Shown: one piece after another, positions 51,301 through 60,565 of the stretch
How positions within the stretch are numbered: the first letter of the stretch is position 1
How the letters are laid out: the number at the start of each line of letters is the position of its first letter
Assembly (NCBI GenBank): GCA_902613185.1
Contig: CACMGP010000002.1
Coordinates: 99,378 to 163,377 of the forward strand
Origin: an uncultured Alphaproteobacteria bacterium
GTDB taxonomy: Bacteria > Pseudomonadota > Alphaproteobacteria > HIMB59
Length of the DNA: 64,000 nucleotides
Reading direction: 5' to 3'
The notes under the pieces: model-generated
Database searches by the model: none
Told to the model about the DNA's origin: nothing
What the model saw: the letters and a program-made list of their open reading frames with translations, nothing else
Position numbers and translations under genes: made by a program

Positions 51301-52152
51301 CTATCCCTTACTAGCGCCTAGTGTAAGACCAGCAATAAAATGTTTTTGCATTAGAAAAAACATTATCACAGGAGGAACTGCTGCGATTATTGATCCAGCA
51401 GATAGAAGATGATATACAGTAACCCATTGACCATTTAGAGATTTCAAACCTGCAGTAATTGGCATTGCGTGTTGTCCTTGAATTAAAACAGTTGCCCAAA
51501 AAAAGTCATTCCATATAAATGTAAATATTAGCACAGACAAAGCAGCAATAGCTGGTCTTGTAAGGGGAACTACTATTTTCAAGAATATATTAAACTCCGA
51601 AGTACCATCAATCCTTGCGGCCTCAAATAACTCATTTGGTAAAGCTTTAATAAAATTTCTCATAAATAAAGTACAAAAGCCAGTTTGAAAGGCGACATGA
51701 AATAAAACTAATCCTGTAACTGTATCATACAAACCCATTTGGAAAGTAAGGTCTCGAACTGGTATCATTAAAATTTGAAAGGGAACAAAATTTCCAGCAA
51801 TAAACGTGAAAAAGATAAAGAGATTTGCTTTAAACTTATATGATGCTAATGCAAAACCTGTCATACAGCTTATAGCGACAGCACCTATTACAGTAGGGAT
51901 GGTTATTTTAAAACTATTAATTATGTAAGACAACATTGGGGTATTTTGAAATACATCTTTAATGTTACTAAATAATAAAAATTCACTAGGTATGCCCCAA
52001 TAATTTCCTGCGGTGATATCTCCTAAACCTCTAATTGAAGTAAGCATAATCCCTATTAGAGGGATCAACCAAACGAACAAAGATACAGGTACAAGTATTT
52101 TGTATGAAATCCTGTTAATTAAAGGTCTTTTTTGAATTGGTATGGGAAACAT
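51301..52152 (-). CDS. Sugar ABC transporter permease (MalG type)
   Basis: A 283-residue MalG-type permease with six TM segments and the EAA-like loop ELFEAARIDGTSEFNIFLKIVVPLT. N-terminus PLINRISYKILVPVSLFVWLIPLIGIMLTS. It pairs with the permease encoded directly upstream and the binding protein at 53114. Three bases before the GH4 start. Confidence 0.88.
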   Translation of the reverse strand: MFPIPIQKRPLINRISYKILVPVSLFVWLIPLIGIMLTSIRGLGDITAGNYWGIPSEFLLFSNIKDVFQNTPMLSYIINSFKITIPTVIGAVAISCMTGFALASYKFKANLFIFFTFIAGNFVPFQILMIPVRDLTFQMGLYDTVTGLVLFHVAFQTGFCTLFMRNFIKALPNELFEAARIDGTSEFNIFLKIVVPLTRPAIAALSVLIFTFIWNDFFWATVLIQGQHAMPITAGLKSLNGQWVTVYHLLSAGSIIAAVPPVIMFFLMQKHFIAGLTLGASKG

Positions 52153-53070
52153 TTAAAGTCCTTTTTTCTCACTTTGATACATCCGATAAATAAAAAATAA
52201 TATATAGAACATCATTATAGTGAATAAAACTGCTGCAATAGCTGAACCATAACCCATCCTATATCCATATTCGCTTAAAGCGGTCTCAAACATATAATAT
52301 GCTAAAACATTAGTTGAACCATATGGGCCACCTTGTGTCATGATAGCAACCATGTCAAAACTTCTCAGGGATCCGATCACAGTTACAACAATTGCTAGAA
52401 AAGTGGCTGGCTTCAATTGAGGTAAGATAATATTTTTAAATAAAGAGAAGCCTTTTGCGCCATCCATTCTACCTGCCTCAATTTGATCTGTATTAAGATT
52501 GTTTAAGCCTGTTAAATACAAAATCATACAGTATGCAATTTGTGGGTAAATTCCTGCAAAGATAATTCCATAGGTAGCAAAATTCTCATCTGCTAATATG
52601 GCATAATTACTGAGTCCTAATTTATCTAAAAAAGGCCCAATAACACCTCTTGGATTGTAAAACCATGAAAATATAATTCCGATAACAACTTGGGAAATTA
52701 CAAAAGGGAAAAAGAAAAGAGATTTGATGAGTCTTATACCAAAAATAGTTTGATTTAAAAATATTGCTAAGCCTAATCCTATTGGAACAGCTAACATAAA
52801 TAAGATTAACCACTTAAGATTATTCATTAACGAAATATAAAAATACTCATCGTCCAATAATTCTATATAATTTGATAATCCAACGTAAATTGCTGGAGAT
52901 AGCCCGTCCCATTGTAATAAAGAAATATATAAAGAATTAAAAATTGGCCATATTACATAGACTAAAAATAGTAATAAACCTGGAAACAAAAAAATCCATG
53001 GTGTTAACCTTTGTTGATTAAGTTTCCACCATGATGACTTTCTATATGTAATTTGTATTGAATTAGGCAC
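52153..53070 (-). CDS. Sugar ABC transporter permease (MalF type)
   Basis: The frame is open to 53103 from a TTG inside a hairpin; I prefer the GTG at 53068-53070 (VPNSIQITYRKSSW), giving 305 residues after the hairpin. Six TM segments, opening WIFLFPGLLLFLVYVIWPIFNSLYIS, and the EAA-like loop IEAGRMDGAKGFSLFKNIILP. Partner of the MalG-type permease downstream, adjacent with no gap. Confidence 0.88.
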   Translation of the reverse strand: MPNSIQITYRKSSWWKLNQQRLTPWIFLFPGLLLFLVYVIWPIFNSLYISLLQWDGLSPAIYVGLSNYIELLDDEYFYISLMNNLKWLILFMLAVPIGLGLAIFLNQTIFGIRLIKSLFFFPFVISQVVIGIIFSWFYNPRGVIGPFLDKLGLSNYAILADENFATYGIIFAGIYPQIAYCMILYLTGLNNLNTDQIEAGRMDGAKGFSLFKNIILPQLKPATFLAIVVTVIGSLRSFDMVAIMTQGGPYGSTNVLAYYMFETALSEYGYRMGYGSAIAAVLFTIMMFYILFFIYRMYQSEKKGL

Positions 53071-53080
53071 GTTAAGAAAT

Positions 53081-53101
53081 GGGGTGGTTGAAAACCACCC
53101 C
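53081..53101. terminator. Stable hairpin between binding-protein and permease genes
   Basis: GGGGTGGTT and AACCACCCC form a perfect 9-bp stem with a three-base loop, 13 bases past the binding-protein stop on the minus strand. It corresponds to the hairpin in the aglE-aglF gap and should raise binding protein over permease. It is also the reason to move the permease start downstream to 53070. Confidence 0.65.
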
Positions 53102-53113
53102 AATTGAAATTGA

Positions 53114-54355
53114 TTATTTATAAACTCTTTGGCGTACTTTTTCTAAACGCTCAAGAATTTTATCTCTTCTATCAGGATTAACCATATATTCTTGAAAACC
53201 CTTCATTCCTTCAGAGGCCATTTCAGCTGGGGCATCCCTGTCGTAGAATTGTGCCATTGCATATGCGTTATTTAACATATTCAAACCTGCTTCTAAAAAT
53301 GGATCTGGATCAACTTTAGAACCACTATTAACTGGCAGTTGTCCTAGAGTCTTATTCATCTCCTCTTGAACATCTGCTCTACTTAAAAAGATCAGGAATC
53401 TTTTAGCATCTGTCTTATTTTTGGCTCCCGATGCAATGTGCATCGTATCAGTTGGTGCCTCTTCAGCCATAGGAATACCAGGAGTTATTTCTGGAAATTG
53501 GAAAAAGCCGAGGTTGTCATTTGTTAATCCACCCTCTTTGAATAATGCAACTGAGAAGTTACCCATAACATACATCGCCGCCTCTCCATTAATCATTGGA
53601 GGAATTGCTTCTTGCCAAGCAAGTGAGGCATGATTTTCAAGAAAATATCCTGGTTTAACTAATTCATCCCACTTGTCAAATACAGCATGCACCCTAGGGT
53701 CAGTGTATGGTATTTCACCTTTTGTCAAGGCCATGTGGAACTCATAACCATTTGTTCTTAAGTTTAAATAGTCAAAGACACCTGCTGTTGTCCAAAGGTA
53801 TTTTGATCCAATCGTGATTGGTGTAACACCTGCGGCTTTCAATGTTGCGCATGCAGCAACAAATTCATCCCAAGTTGTTGGTACTGAAATTCCGTTGGCC
53901 TCAAAAATATCTTTTCTGTAATAAACACCCCACTGGTAATAGGTGTATGGAATACCCCATTGTTTGCCACCAATAGTCATTGGTTTCTTAGCGTGAGACA
54001 TGCCCTCTGTTAAGTTTCCATCAACCCATCCGGTGTCTGACCAGATATCTGATACATCCTCTACAAGCCCTGCTCTTACAAATGGAAGCATTCTGTTTCC
54101 TGCATACCAATTGAAAACATCAGGGGGGCTTGTGGTTAAAAAATTTCTAATTGCTTGTTTATATCCTTCATGATCGAAGTTATTAACTTCAATTGTGACG
54201 TCAGGGTTTTCTTCTTGGAATTTATTAAAAGCCCATTCAAACGCTGCTTTTGGAGCTGGATCAGTTAAATCAGTATTAATGACTAATGTCCCTGCGAATG
54301 AAGAAGAAAATCCCATAGCTAAAATAGCTGTTAAAGTAGCTATGATTTTTTTCAT
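53114..54355 (-). CDS. Sugar ABC transporter periplasmic binding protein
   Basis: A 413-residue family-1 solute-binding protein with signal peptide (KKIIATLTAILAMGFSSSFAG). Segments include LVINTDLTDPAPKAAFEWAFNKFQEENPDVTIEVNNFDHEGYKQAIR and YYRKDIFEANGISVPTTWDEF, typical of carbohydrate-binding proteins. A strong AGGAGG ribosome site precedes the ATG. It is the first gene of an operon with two permeases, a GH4 alpha-galactosidase, galT, galK and a lactonase, so an alpha-galactoside is the likely ligand. No ATPase gene is in the operon; one of those at 37867 or 40319 could serve it. Confidence 0.87.
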   Translation of the reverse strand: MKKIIATLTAILAMGFSSSFAGTLVINTDLTDPAPKAAFEWAFNKFQEENPDVTIEVNNFDHEGYKQAIRNFLTTSPPDVFNWYAGNRMLPFVRAGLVEDVSDIWSDTGWVDGNLTEGMSHAKKPMTIGGKQWGIPYTYYQWGVYYRKDIFEANGISVPTTWDEFVAACATLKAAGVTPITIGSKYLWTTAGVFDYLNLRTNGYEFHMALTKGEIPYTDPRVHAVFDKWDELVKPGYFLENHASLAWQEAIPPMINGEAAMYVMGNFSVALFKEGGLTNDNLGFFQFPEITPGIPMAEEAPTDTMHIASGAKNKTDAKRFLIFLSRADVQEEMNKTLGQLPVNSGSKVDPDPFLEAGLNMLNNAYAMAQFYDRDAPAEMASEGMKGFQEYMVNPDRRDKILERLEKVRQRVYK

Positions 54356-54446
54356 TTTATCCTCCTACAAATCTAAATTAGATTGTATTTAATTAAGCAT
54401 TCTTATTATAATAAAATAATTATATTGATACAGTAAAATAGCTAAT

Positions 54447-55424
54447 TTACTTTATTTTTCGCTTTTTTTCCCAATTCCATGCTGATTTGACGATGGTCTC
54501 TAAGTCAGAGTATTTTGGGTTCCAGTCTAATAAATTCATTATTTTTTTATTATCAGCAATTAACTCTGCTGGGTCTCCTTTTCGCCTTCCTTGAATCTTG
54601 AAGGGAATATCGACTTTAGTAATTTCTTTGGCCATCTGGATAATTTGATTAACACTAAAACCTTTTTTGTTGCCAATATTAAAAACTTGAGATTTGTTTG
54701 TATTCGTTAAATTTTCCATAGCTAATATATGAGCCTCTACTATATCCATTACATGAACATAATCTCTCACACAAGTGCCATCAGGGGTAGGATAATCATC
54801 ACCAAAAACACTAATATGTTTTTTTCTTCCGGAAGCAACTTGAAGCACAAGAGGTATTAAGTGTGTTTCTGGATCGTGCATTTCACCTATTGTACCATCG
54901 AGATGAGCGCCACAAGCATTAAAGTATCTCAGTGATACATATTTTAAACCACAAGACTCCTCGTAACTTTTTAAAATGTTTTCAACTTCTGCTTTTGTAT
55001 CACCATATGGATTTACTGGATTAAAAGGATGTAGTTCAGTAACTGGAAGGTGCTCAGGTTCACCATAAACAGCAGCAGATGAAGAAAATATAAATTTATT
55101 AATTTTTAAATCTCTCATACACTCAAGAAGGTTGATTGTATTGATAACGTTATTTTGTTGATATTTTTTTGGATCATTATACGACTCCCCAACATTAATT
55201 GATGCTGCAAAATGCATTACAAGATCATAGTTTTGCTCAGACAATATTTTATAAACTTTTTGCTTATCTGATAGGTCACAAACATGAAGTTTGTAATTTT
55301 GAGTGTTCTCTTTTTGTCCACTTGATAAATTATCAAGAATTTCAATGTCATAATTTGTTTCTTTGAAACGCTTTAACATATGTGAGCCTACGTATCCGAT
55401 GCCACCCACAACCAGAATTTTCAT
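54447..55424 (-). CDS. galE: UDP-glucose 4-epimerase
   Basis: A 325-residue extended SDR. The NAD motif is LVVGGIGYVGSHMLKRF, the S-x-n-Y-x-x-x-K element reads FSSSAAVYGEPEHLP and VNPYGDTKAEVENIL, and GTCVRDYVHVMDI and FNIGNKKGFSVNQI are present, all of GalE type. It interconverts UDP-galactose and UDP-glucose, closing the Leloir cycle with the GalK and GalT encoded nearby. It lies upstream of the alpha-galactoside operon, 91 bases from the binding-protein gene. Confidence 0.9.
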   Translation of the reverse strand: MKILVVGGIGYVGSHMLKRFKETNYDIEILDNLSSGQKENTQNYKLHVCDLSDKQKVYKILSEQNYDLVMHFAASINVGESYNDPKKYQQNNVINTINLLECMRDLKINKFIFSSSAAVYGEPEHLPVTELHPFNPVNPYGDTKAEVENILKSYEESCGLKYVSLRYFNACGAHLDGTIGEMHDPETHLIPLVLQVASGRKKHISVFGDDYPTPDGTCVRDYVHVMDIVEAHILAMENLTNTNKSQVFNIGNKKGFSVNQIIQMAKEITKVDIPFKIQGRRKGDPAELIADNKKIMNLLDWNPKYSDLETIVKSAWNWEKKRKIK

Positions 55425-55486
55425 ATTTTAATTTTATACAGACAGCAGAAAAAATTCATAGTAATTATCTTATTTATAGAATTGTT

Positions 55487-55789
55487 TTACTTAATATTTT
55501 GGACACAATTTTCTAAAATAGGAGGAAGGAAATCAAAATTGTTCGACCAAGCATAGTGTATTTCTGTTTTCATAAATTCTATATCTTCTAATGGAAAATG
55601 ACCATCCTCGTATTAATCTAGTAATTCTTGTTTTTTTAAAAACATCTCCTGTGAGGTTTTTTCATCTTTCATTGATGAAAAAAAATCTGTAGCTAATTCA
55701 TAAGTTGCTATACAAATTATTTCATCTTCATTATATGCATACAAACTAAAATTAAAAAATATGAAAATTAAAAGTAAAATGTTTCGCAT
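55487..55789 (-). pseudogene. Small exported-protein gene broken by an in-frame TAA
   Basis: The minus strand reads from an ATG at 55787-55789 with a good signal peptide (MRNILLLIFIFFNFSLYAYN), on to a stop TAA at 55613-55615 after 58 residues, and then continues in the same frame for another 41 residues (YEDGHFPLEDIEFMK...) to a stop at 55487. The second part is protein-like and ends with NCVQNIK. It is best read as a 100-residue secreted protein gene disabled by a point mutation, though an error or a true 58-residue product is possible. It accounts for the otherwise empty gap between galE and the sugar dehydrogenase. Confidence 0.6.
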
Positions 55790-55809
55790 TTGATTAGGAT
55801 AGATTAAAG

Positions 55810-56895
55810 CTATGGTTTTAAAACAAATAAATTTGTGCTATTCTCGTCAGCAATAATATATATATTTCCCAATCTATCTATTTCCATATCTCTGACTCTC
55901 CCAATTTTATCTTGAAATATAATTTCCTCTTTAACAAATTTATTATTTTCTCTATGCAATACAGATAAATATCTGAATTTTAATGAAGACACCAAAAGAG
56001 AATTTTGCCATTCTGGAAAAGCCTCTCCTTGATAGAATTTGATACCACTAACTGCAATTGAAGGTACCCAAATAAATTCTGGTTTTAAAAAACCAGGTTC
56101 CCAAGCATTGCCATCTCCAATTTTAGTTCCAGAGTAATTTGTTCCTCCCCATCCTATTTTTTTCCAACCATAATTAGTACCTCTTTCAACTTTACCAATA
56201 AAGTCTCCTCCTTTAGGTCCATGATTAGATATATAAATAGATTTAGTATGAGGATCCAAAGTCATCCCTTGAGGGTTTCTAACACCAATTTGAAATAACT
56301 CAGGAAGCCAATCATTACCCGATGTGAAAGGATTATCTTTAGGGTAGTCACCATTTTTATGTATTCTGATTATTGAACCAATTGAATTTGAGGAGTCCTG
56401 AGCAATCATGCCTTTTCCTCTTTCACCAATGCTTACATAAAGGTAATCATCAAGAATTTCTATTCGAGAACCAAAGTGTTTACCATTACCAAAATATGGT
56501 AAAGCCTCATATAAAAGATTTTCATTAATGAGCTTATTTTCTTTTAGCTCAGCAGAATACACAGCAGTTGTGTATTTGCCATTTTTCTTAATTGAGCCAG
56601 TAACCCATATAAAATTCTTTTCACTTACAATATCTAAAAGCCCTCCTTGGCCATGTTGAACAAAAGGAATGTTGTGATCAATTTTTGTATGTGAGTAATC
56701 ATTTGTATTTACAAGGAAAATTTCACCTGATTTTTGAGTGATCAATAATTGATCATCTATCCAACTCATCCCCCAAGGATTTTCCAGAGAAACTCTAGTT
56801 TTTTCTAAAGTTTTTGAATATAAATGGGTGCTGAAAAGTATTAAGAAACAAAAAATAAATAAAAAAATAGTTTTAGAAAAAATAATTATCTTCAT
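55810..56895 (-). CDS. PQQ-dependent sugar dehydrogenase (glucose/sorbosone dehydrogenase family)
   Basis: A 361-residue exported beta-propeller enzyme. A signal peptide (FSKTIFLFIFCFLILFSTHLYS) is followed by SLENPWGMSWIDDQLLITQKSGEI (the family W-G-M-x-x-L-x-x-x-L-L-x-T-x-K-x-G), QHGQGGLLDIV, GERGKGMIAQ, RNPQGMTLDPHTKSIYISNHGPKGGDF and NYGWKKIGWGGTNYSG. These match the GSDH/YliI type that oxidises aldoses with PQQ in the periplasm. Standing alone on the minus strand. Confidence 0.85.
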   Translation of the reverse strand: MKIIIFSKTIFLFIFCFLILFSTHLYSKTLEKTRVSLENPWGMSWIDDQLLITQKSGEIFLVNTNDYSHTKIDHNIPFVQHGQGGLLDIVSEKNFIWVTGSIKKNGKYTTAVYSAELKENKLINENLLYEALPYFGNGKHFGSRIEILDDYLYVSIGERGKGMIAQDSSNSIGSIIRIHKNGDYPKDNPFTSGNDWLPELFQIGVRNPQGMTLDPHTKSIYISNHGPKGGDFIGKVERGTNYGWKKIGWGGTNYSGTKIGDGNAWEPGFLKPEFIWVPSIAVSGIKFYQGEAFPEWQNSLLVSSLKFRYLSVLHRENNKFVKEEIIFQDKIGRVRDMEIDRLGNIYIIADENSTNLFVLKP

Positions 56896-56935
56896 ACAGT
56901 CAGTAATAAACCGCCGGTTATAAACATTTTAAAAG

Positions 56936-57970
56936 TTATTTTACACCAAGTTTTTTTTGAAGATCACTTGAAGAAGTAGTGTATCTAAACACATATTTTT
57001 TATCACTATGGCAATATTCAAACATTTTTTTTGCTGCAAGAGCTGCTTCATGAAATCCACTCAAGATTAACTTTAATTTACCAGGATAAATACAAATATC
57101 TCCAACAGCAAAAACTCTTGGAACAGAAGTTTCAAAATTCTCAGTATTCACTGATATTAAATTTTTTTCTAAATTTAAGCCCCAATCTGCTATTGGGCCC
57201 AACTCTATTTTTAATCCAAAAAACGGAAAAATAGCGTCAATATCACTTAATGTTGTCTCATCATCAAGTGTCACTGTGACTTTATCGTTATCATTTTTTT
57301 CAACCTTTTTTAAACTTCCCATATTGAAGTTTACATCGCCTTTATCAACTAAAGACATAACTTTATTTACAGAGTCTTGAACTCCTTTAAATTCTTTTCT
57401 TCTGTGGACCAAAGAAACTTTTTTGGCTATTCCTTGAAATCCCATAACATAATCAAGAGCAGAGTCACCACCACCAATTATTAAAATATTCTTATCTTGA
57501 AAATCAGATCTTTTTTTAACAGAGTAAAAAATGTTTTTATTTTCTAGCTCCTGTGAGCCCTCTGCAGGAAGCTTTCTTGGAACAAAACTGCCAGCACCTG
57601 CTGCAATCACTAAAGACTTACATTTAATGGATGTGCCCTTATCGGTTTCAACTAAAATATCATTATCATTTAAAGAAATTTTAGAGGTTAATTGATTGAG
57701 ATGATAAGAGGGATTGAAAGGCTCAGCTTGTTTTATTAAATCATCAGTTAGTTCTTGGCCGGTAATAGCAGGCCTACTTGGAATATCATATAAATTTTTA
57801 TCAGGATATAATTCTGCGCACTGCCCTCCTATTTTATCAAGGTTGTCGATTAAATGAGCCTTCATATCTAAAAGACCCAATTCAAAGACTTGAAAAAGAC
57901 CACATGGGCCAGCACCAATAATAACAACGTCTGTTTCGTGGCTTCCACCTGATTTTATAATATTGGTCAT
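56936..57970 (-). CDS. Ferredoxin/flavodoxin-NADP reductase, thioredoxin-reductase type
   Basis: A 344-residue flavoprotein of the TrxR-like ferredoxin-NADP reductase family (YumC type). The FAD motif is VVIIGAGPCGLFQVFELG, the segment DNLDKIGGQCAELYPDKNLYDIPS is typical, the NADPH motif is ILIIGGGDSALDYVM, and VFAVGDICIYPGKLKLI closes the FAD site. It lacks the CxxC redox pair of thioredoxin reductase, so it is an FNR. It would supply reduced ferredoxin or use it to make NADPH. Confidence 0.88.
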   Translation of the reverse strand: MTNIIKSGGSHETDVVIIGAGPCGLFQVFELGLLDMKAHLIDNLDKIGGQCAELYPDKNLYDIPSRPAITGQELTDDLIKQAEPFNPSYHLNQLTSKISLNDNDILVETDKGTSIKCKSLVIAAGAGSFVPRKLPAEGSQELENKNIFYSVKKRSDFQDKNILIIGGGDSALDYVMGFQGIAKKVSLVHRRKEFKGVQDSVNKVMSLVDKGDVNFNMGSLKKVEKNDNDKVTVTLDDETTLSDIDAIFPFFGLKIELGPIADWGLNLEKNLISVNTENFETSVPRVFAVGDICIYPGKLKLILSGFHEAALAAKKMFEYCHSDKKYVFRYTTSSSDLQKKLGVK

Positions 57971-58004
57971 GTCTTATTTTATAATAAATGTTACTTGAAT
58001 TAGA

Positions 58005-58097
58005 TTATTTGTTTCTTTTGTAAATATCAAAAACCATTATTGCTATTACTAAAACTGCGCCAAATATACCCAATAAAAGCGAGGTTTCTAAAGTCAT
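58005..58097 (-). CDS. 30-residue single-TM peptide
   Basis: Minus strand from ATG at 58095-58097: MTLETSLLLGIFGAVLVIAIM followed by a basic VFDIYKRNK tail, 30 residues with one TM helix. The shape, a hydrophobic helix with a positive cytoplasmic end, resembles small membrane subunits of transporters and oxidases. There is no ribosome-binding site. It lies just upstream of the reductase gene and could be co-transcribed with it. Small-ORF calls of this length are easily spurious. Confidence 0.35.
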   Translation of the reverse strand: MTLETSLLLGIFGAVLVIAIMVFDIYKRNK

Positions 58098-58172
58098 ATT
58101 TATAAACTAACCCGTTAACTCTATTATGGTAATCAATGCATTTCTAGTTTAAAAAAAACTAGGAGAAATAAA

Positions 58173-59285
58173 GTGGGGGCAAAAAAGTCAGATTTTTTTG
58201 ATTCAAGAGATAAATATTTATCATTTGTAAATTCTACCAACGAAAAAAGTCGAATAGCTTTTCAATTAGCGAAGTATTTAAAAAATTCTAAAATTACTAA
58301 AGATTCATTTAGAATTTTTGATGCTGGGACAGGAGATGGCTCAGTTATCTGTACATTGCTATCGGCTGTTCATGACAAATTTCCTGAAGATCCAATTATA
58401 GTTGTTGGAAAAGAAATTAGTATTGATGATATTAACAGTCTTCTAAATTATCTTGGTTATAGATTTTTTGAACATAAGAATTTAGTTTTCTGTATAACAA
58501 ATGCATCCTACAGAGAAATTAATGATAATCGTTTCACAGATTGTAAGTTAATTAAAAAAGAATTAGTTGGAAATTCAAGTTTTAGTTTCAATCAGCAACT
58601 CATGAATATGGGTGAGATTATAAGAAAAAATTGGGATATAAAAGAAGATACTTCTTCAACCATATTGAGACCGAAACAAAAGACACTGATGGTTATTTAT
58701 AGGAAGGATCAAAAAATTGCATTAAAGCATTTGATACCAAGTAAGTTAGAGAGTATTCCAAAGTTTTACGACTATATAATTGCATCTCAAGCTTTCAGGC
58801 TAAGATCTCCTTACGACAGAACTCTTAAGCTAGTACTTATTCCATTATTAAAAATGTTGGATGTAAAAGGTCAGCTATTTTTTATTTATTCATCCGGAAA
58901 TGATTTTTCAAAAAAGCTTCTCAAATTATTCTTTCCAAAGATTAATCCCTATCAATTTAGTGATCCCAAAAAATTTGTAGAAAGCCTGAATAAAAAAATA
59001 CCTCATTTTAGAAAAAAATTTAAAGTATCCGCATCTTCATTTTTATTTTCATTTATAAACCTATCATTATCCTCTAAGAAAAAATTTTCACCGATGAACT
59101 CTCTTGGATTATGGAATGCTATCACCTATGTTGGTCAAATATCCGAAAATGAACAAAAAAGTATTAAAATAAGTATTAATTTTCTAGATAAAATTAGCAA
59201 TAGTGCAAAAAAACTTAAATTGCAATTTAGTGATTATCTTTTAAGATTTGAAAAGAATAATTTTAAAAGTCATTTGGATGAGTAA
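58173..59285 (+). CDS. SAM-dependent methyltransferase-like protein coupled to dddP
   Basis: A 370-residue protein starting at a GTG with an AGGAG ribosome site. The segment FRIFDAGTGDGSVICTLLSA (near residues 45-65) fits motif I of class I methyltransferases (D-x-G-x-G-x-G), and DYIIASQAFRL followed by the IPLLKMLDVKGQLFFIY segment resembles the later strands. The final third is basic. It overlaps the dddP-like gene by eight bases, so the two are made together. Substrate unknown; a link to DMSP or acrylate metabolism is only from position. Confidence 0.65.
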   Translation: MGAKKSDFFDSRDKYLSFVNSTNEKSRIAFQLAKYLKNSKITKDSFRIFDAGTGDGSVICTLLSAVHDKFPEDPIIVVGKEISIDDINSLLNYLGYRFFEHKNLVFCITNASYREINDNRFTDCKLIKKELVGNSSFSFNQQLMNMGEIIRKNWDIKEDTSSTILRPKQKTLMVIYRKDQKIALKHLIPSKLESIPKFYDYIIASQAFRLRSPYDRTLKLVLIPLLKMLDVKGQLFFIYSSGNDFSKKLLKLFFPKINPYQFSDPKKFVESLNKKIPHFRKKFKVSASSFLFSFINLSLSSKKKFSPMNSLGLWNAITYVGQISENEQKSIKISINFLDKISNSAKKLKLQFSDYLLRFEKNNFKSHLDE

Positions 59286-60564
59286 TTTTACAAGTAAATT
59301 TGCTGACCGTAAAATTGGCCCAAAGTTTTTCGAAACAATTAACCAAAATTTTGAAAATCAAGTTTATAAACCTAGACTCTACGAAGAAAAAATAGACTTC
59401 GACCGTTTACGTATGTATCGACTCAATAGAGTTTTAGAGCAACTACGATTAAATAATGTTGGTGCTTGCATATTATTTGATCCGATCAATATAAGGTATG
59501 CAACCGACAGTAGAAATATGAGTTTATTTACAATGCATGAACTCGTGCGATTCGTATTTATTTCTGCAGAGGGAAAAGTAATACTATTTGATTATCCAAA
59601 GAGCGAGCATCTCTCAGAACATTTATGCACGATTGATGATATTCGAGCAGTTGATAGTTGGGATTTTTTTTCAGCAAATAATTTTGTTGATAAAAATGCA
59701 AAAAAATGGGCTTGCACTGTTCAAGATTTAATGAGAGAGCATTCACCTGATAATAATTGCCTTGCAATAGATGTTTCCGATCCAGTTGGAATACAAATGT
59801 TACTTAAACAGTTTAATGTTAAACTAGTGAACGCCCAAAAGTATATTGAGCTTGCAAGATCTATTAAATCTGATGATGAGTTAATTTGCATGAAAGCTTC
59901 TATTGAGACTGCTGAAAAAGGAATGTGGCTAATGAGAGATAAACTTCAGGCAGGTATTACAGAAGAAGAACTTTGGTCATATATGCATAAAGTCAATATT
60001 GAAAATGGTGGGGAATGGTTTGAGACTCGTCTTTTAGTATCTGGACCACGAACAAATCCTTGGCTTCAAGAATGCAGTAACAGAGTCATTGAGTCTGGAG
60101 ATTTAGTCGCTTTTGATACAGATATGGTTGGACCGTACGGTTACTGTGCTGATATCTCTAGAACCTTTGTTGAGGGCAATCGTTTAAATGATGAACAAAA
60201 AAGGCTTTACTCAATGTCTTTAGAGCATATTAATCATAACAAATCTCTGATTAAAGCTGGTTTAAATTTTAGAGAATTTGCAGAAAAATCCTGGAAATTA
60301 CCTGATAATTGTTACGATAATCATTATCCATGCATTATTCATGGTGTCGGTCTTTGTGATGAATGGCCACTTGTTGCTTACCCAAATAGAGATTTTAGCA
60401 ACGCGGATTACTCAGCCAATTTTGAGGAAAATATGACTATCTGTGTAGAGAGTTATGTTGGTGAAGTTGGCGGCAAAGAAGGAATTAAACTTGAGGATCA
60501 GTTCGTTGTAACTAAAGATGGCTTGAAGCAACTAAGTTCATTTCCTTATGAGATAGATATCTAA
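59278..60564 (+). CDS. dddP: DddP-family metalloenzyme (probable DMSP lyase)
   Basis: A 428-residue M24-like metalloprotein, starting MSNFTSKF at 59278 (the frame extends to 59248). It matches DddP closely in segments: LFDPINIRYATDSRNM, GGEWFETRLLVSGPRTNPWLQEC, VAFDTDMVGPYGYCADISRT, CIIHGVGLCDEWPLVAYPN and KLEDQFVVTKDGLKQLSSFP. The metal-ligand pattern D-x-D plus D, H, E and E is intact (FDTDM, ADIS, IHGVG, CVES, KLED). DddP cleaves dimethylsulfoniopropionate to DMS and acrylate. Xaa-Pro peptidases are the alternative family, but these segments are DddP-specific. Confidence 0.8.
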   Translation: MSNFTSKFADRKIGPKFFETINQNFENQVYKPRLYEEKIDFDRLRMYRLNRVLEQLRLNNVGACILFDPINIRYATDSRNMSLFTMHELVRFVFISAEGKVILFDYPKSEHLSEHLCTIDDIRAVDSWDFFSANNFVDKNAKKWACTVQDLMREHSPDNNCLAIDVSDPVGIQMLLKQFNVKLVNAQKYIELARSIKSDDELICMKASIETAEKGMWLMRDKLQAGITEEELWSYMHKVNIENGGEWFETRLLVSGPRTNPWLQECSNRVIESGDLVAFDTDMVGPYGYCADISRTFVEGNRLNDEQKRLYSMSLEHINHNKSLIKAGLNFREFAEKSWKLPDNCYDNHYPCIIHGVGLCDEWPLVAYPNRDFSNADYSANFEENMTICVESYVGEVGGKEGIKLEDQFVVTKDGLKQLSSFPYEIDI

Positions 60565-60565
60565 A

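Noticed and set aside
54433-54450. Imperfect palindrome GTAAAATAG/CTAATTTAC upstream of the binding-protein gene
   Set aside because: One mismatch in A/T-rich sequence overlapping the galE stop; too weak to call an operator.
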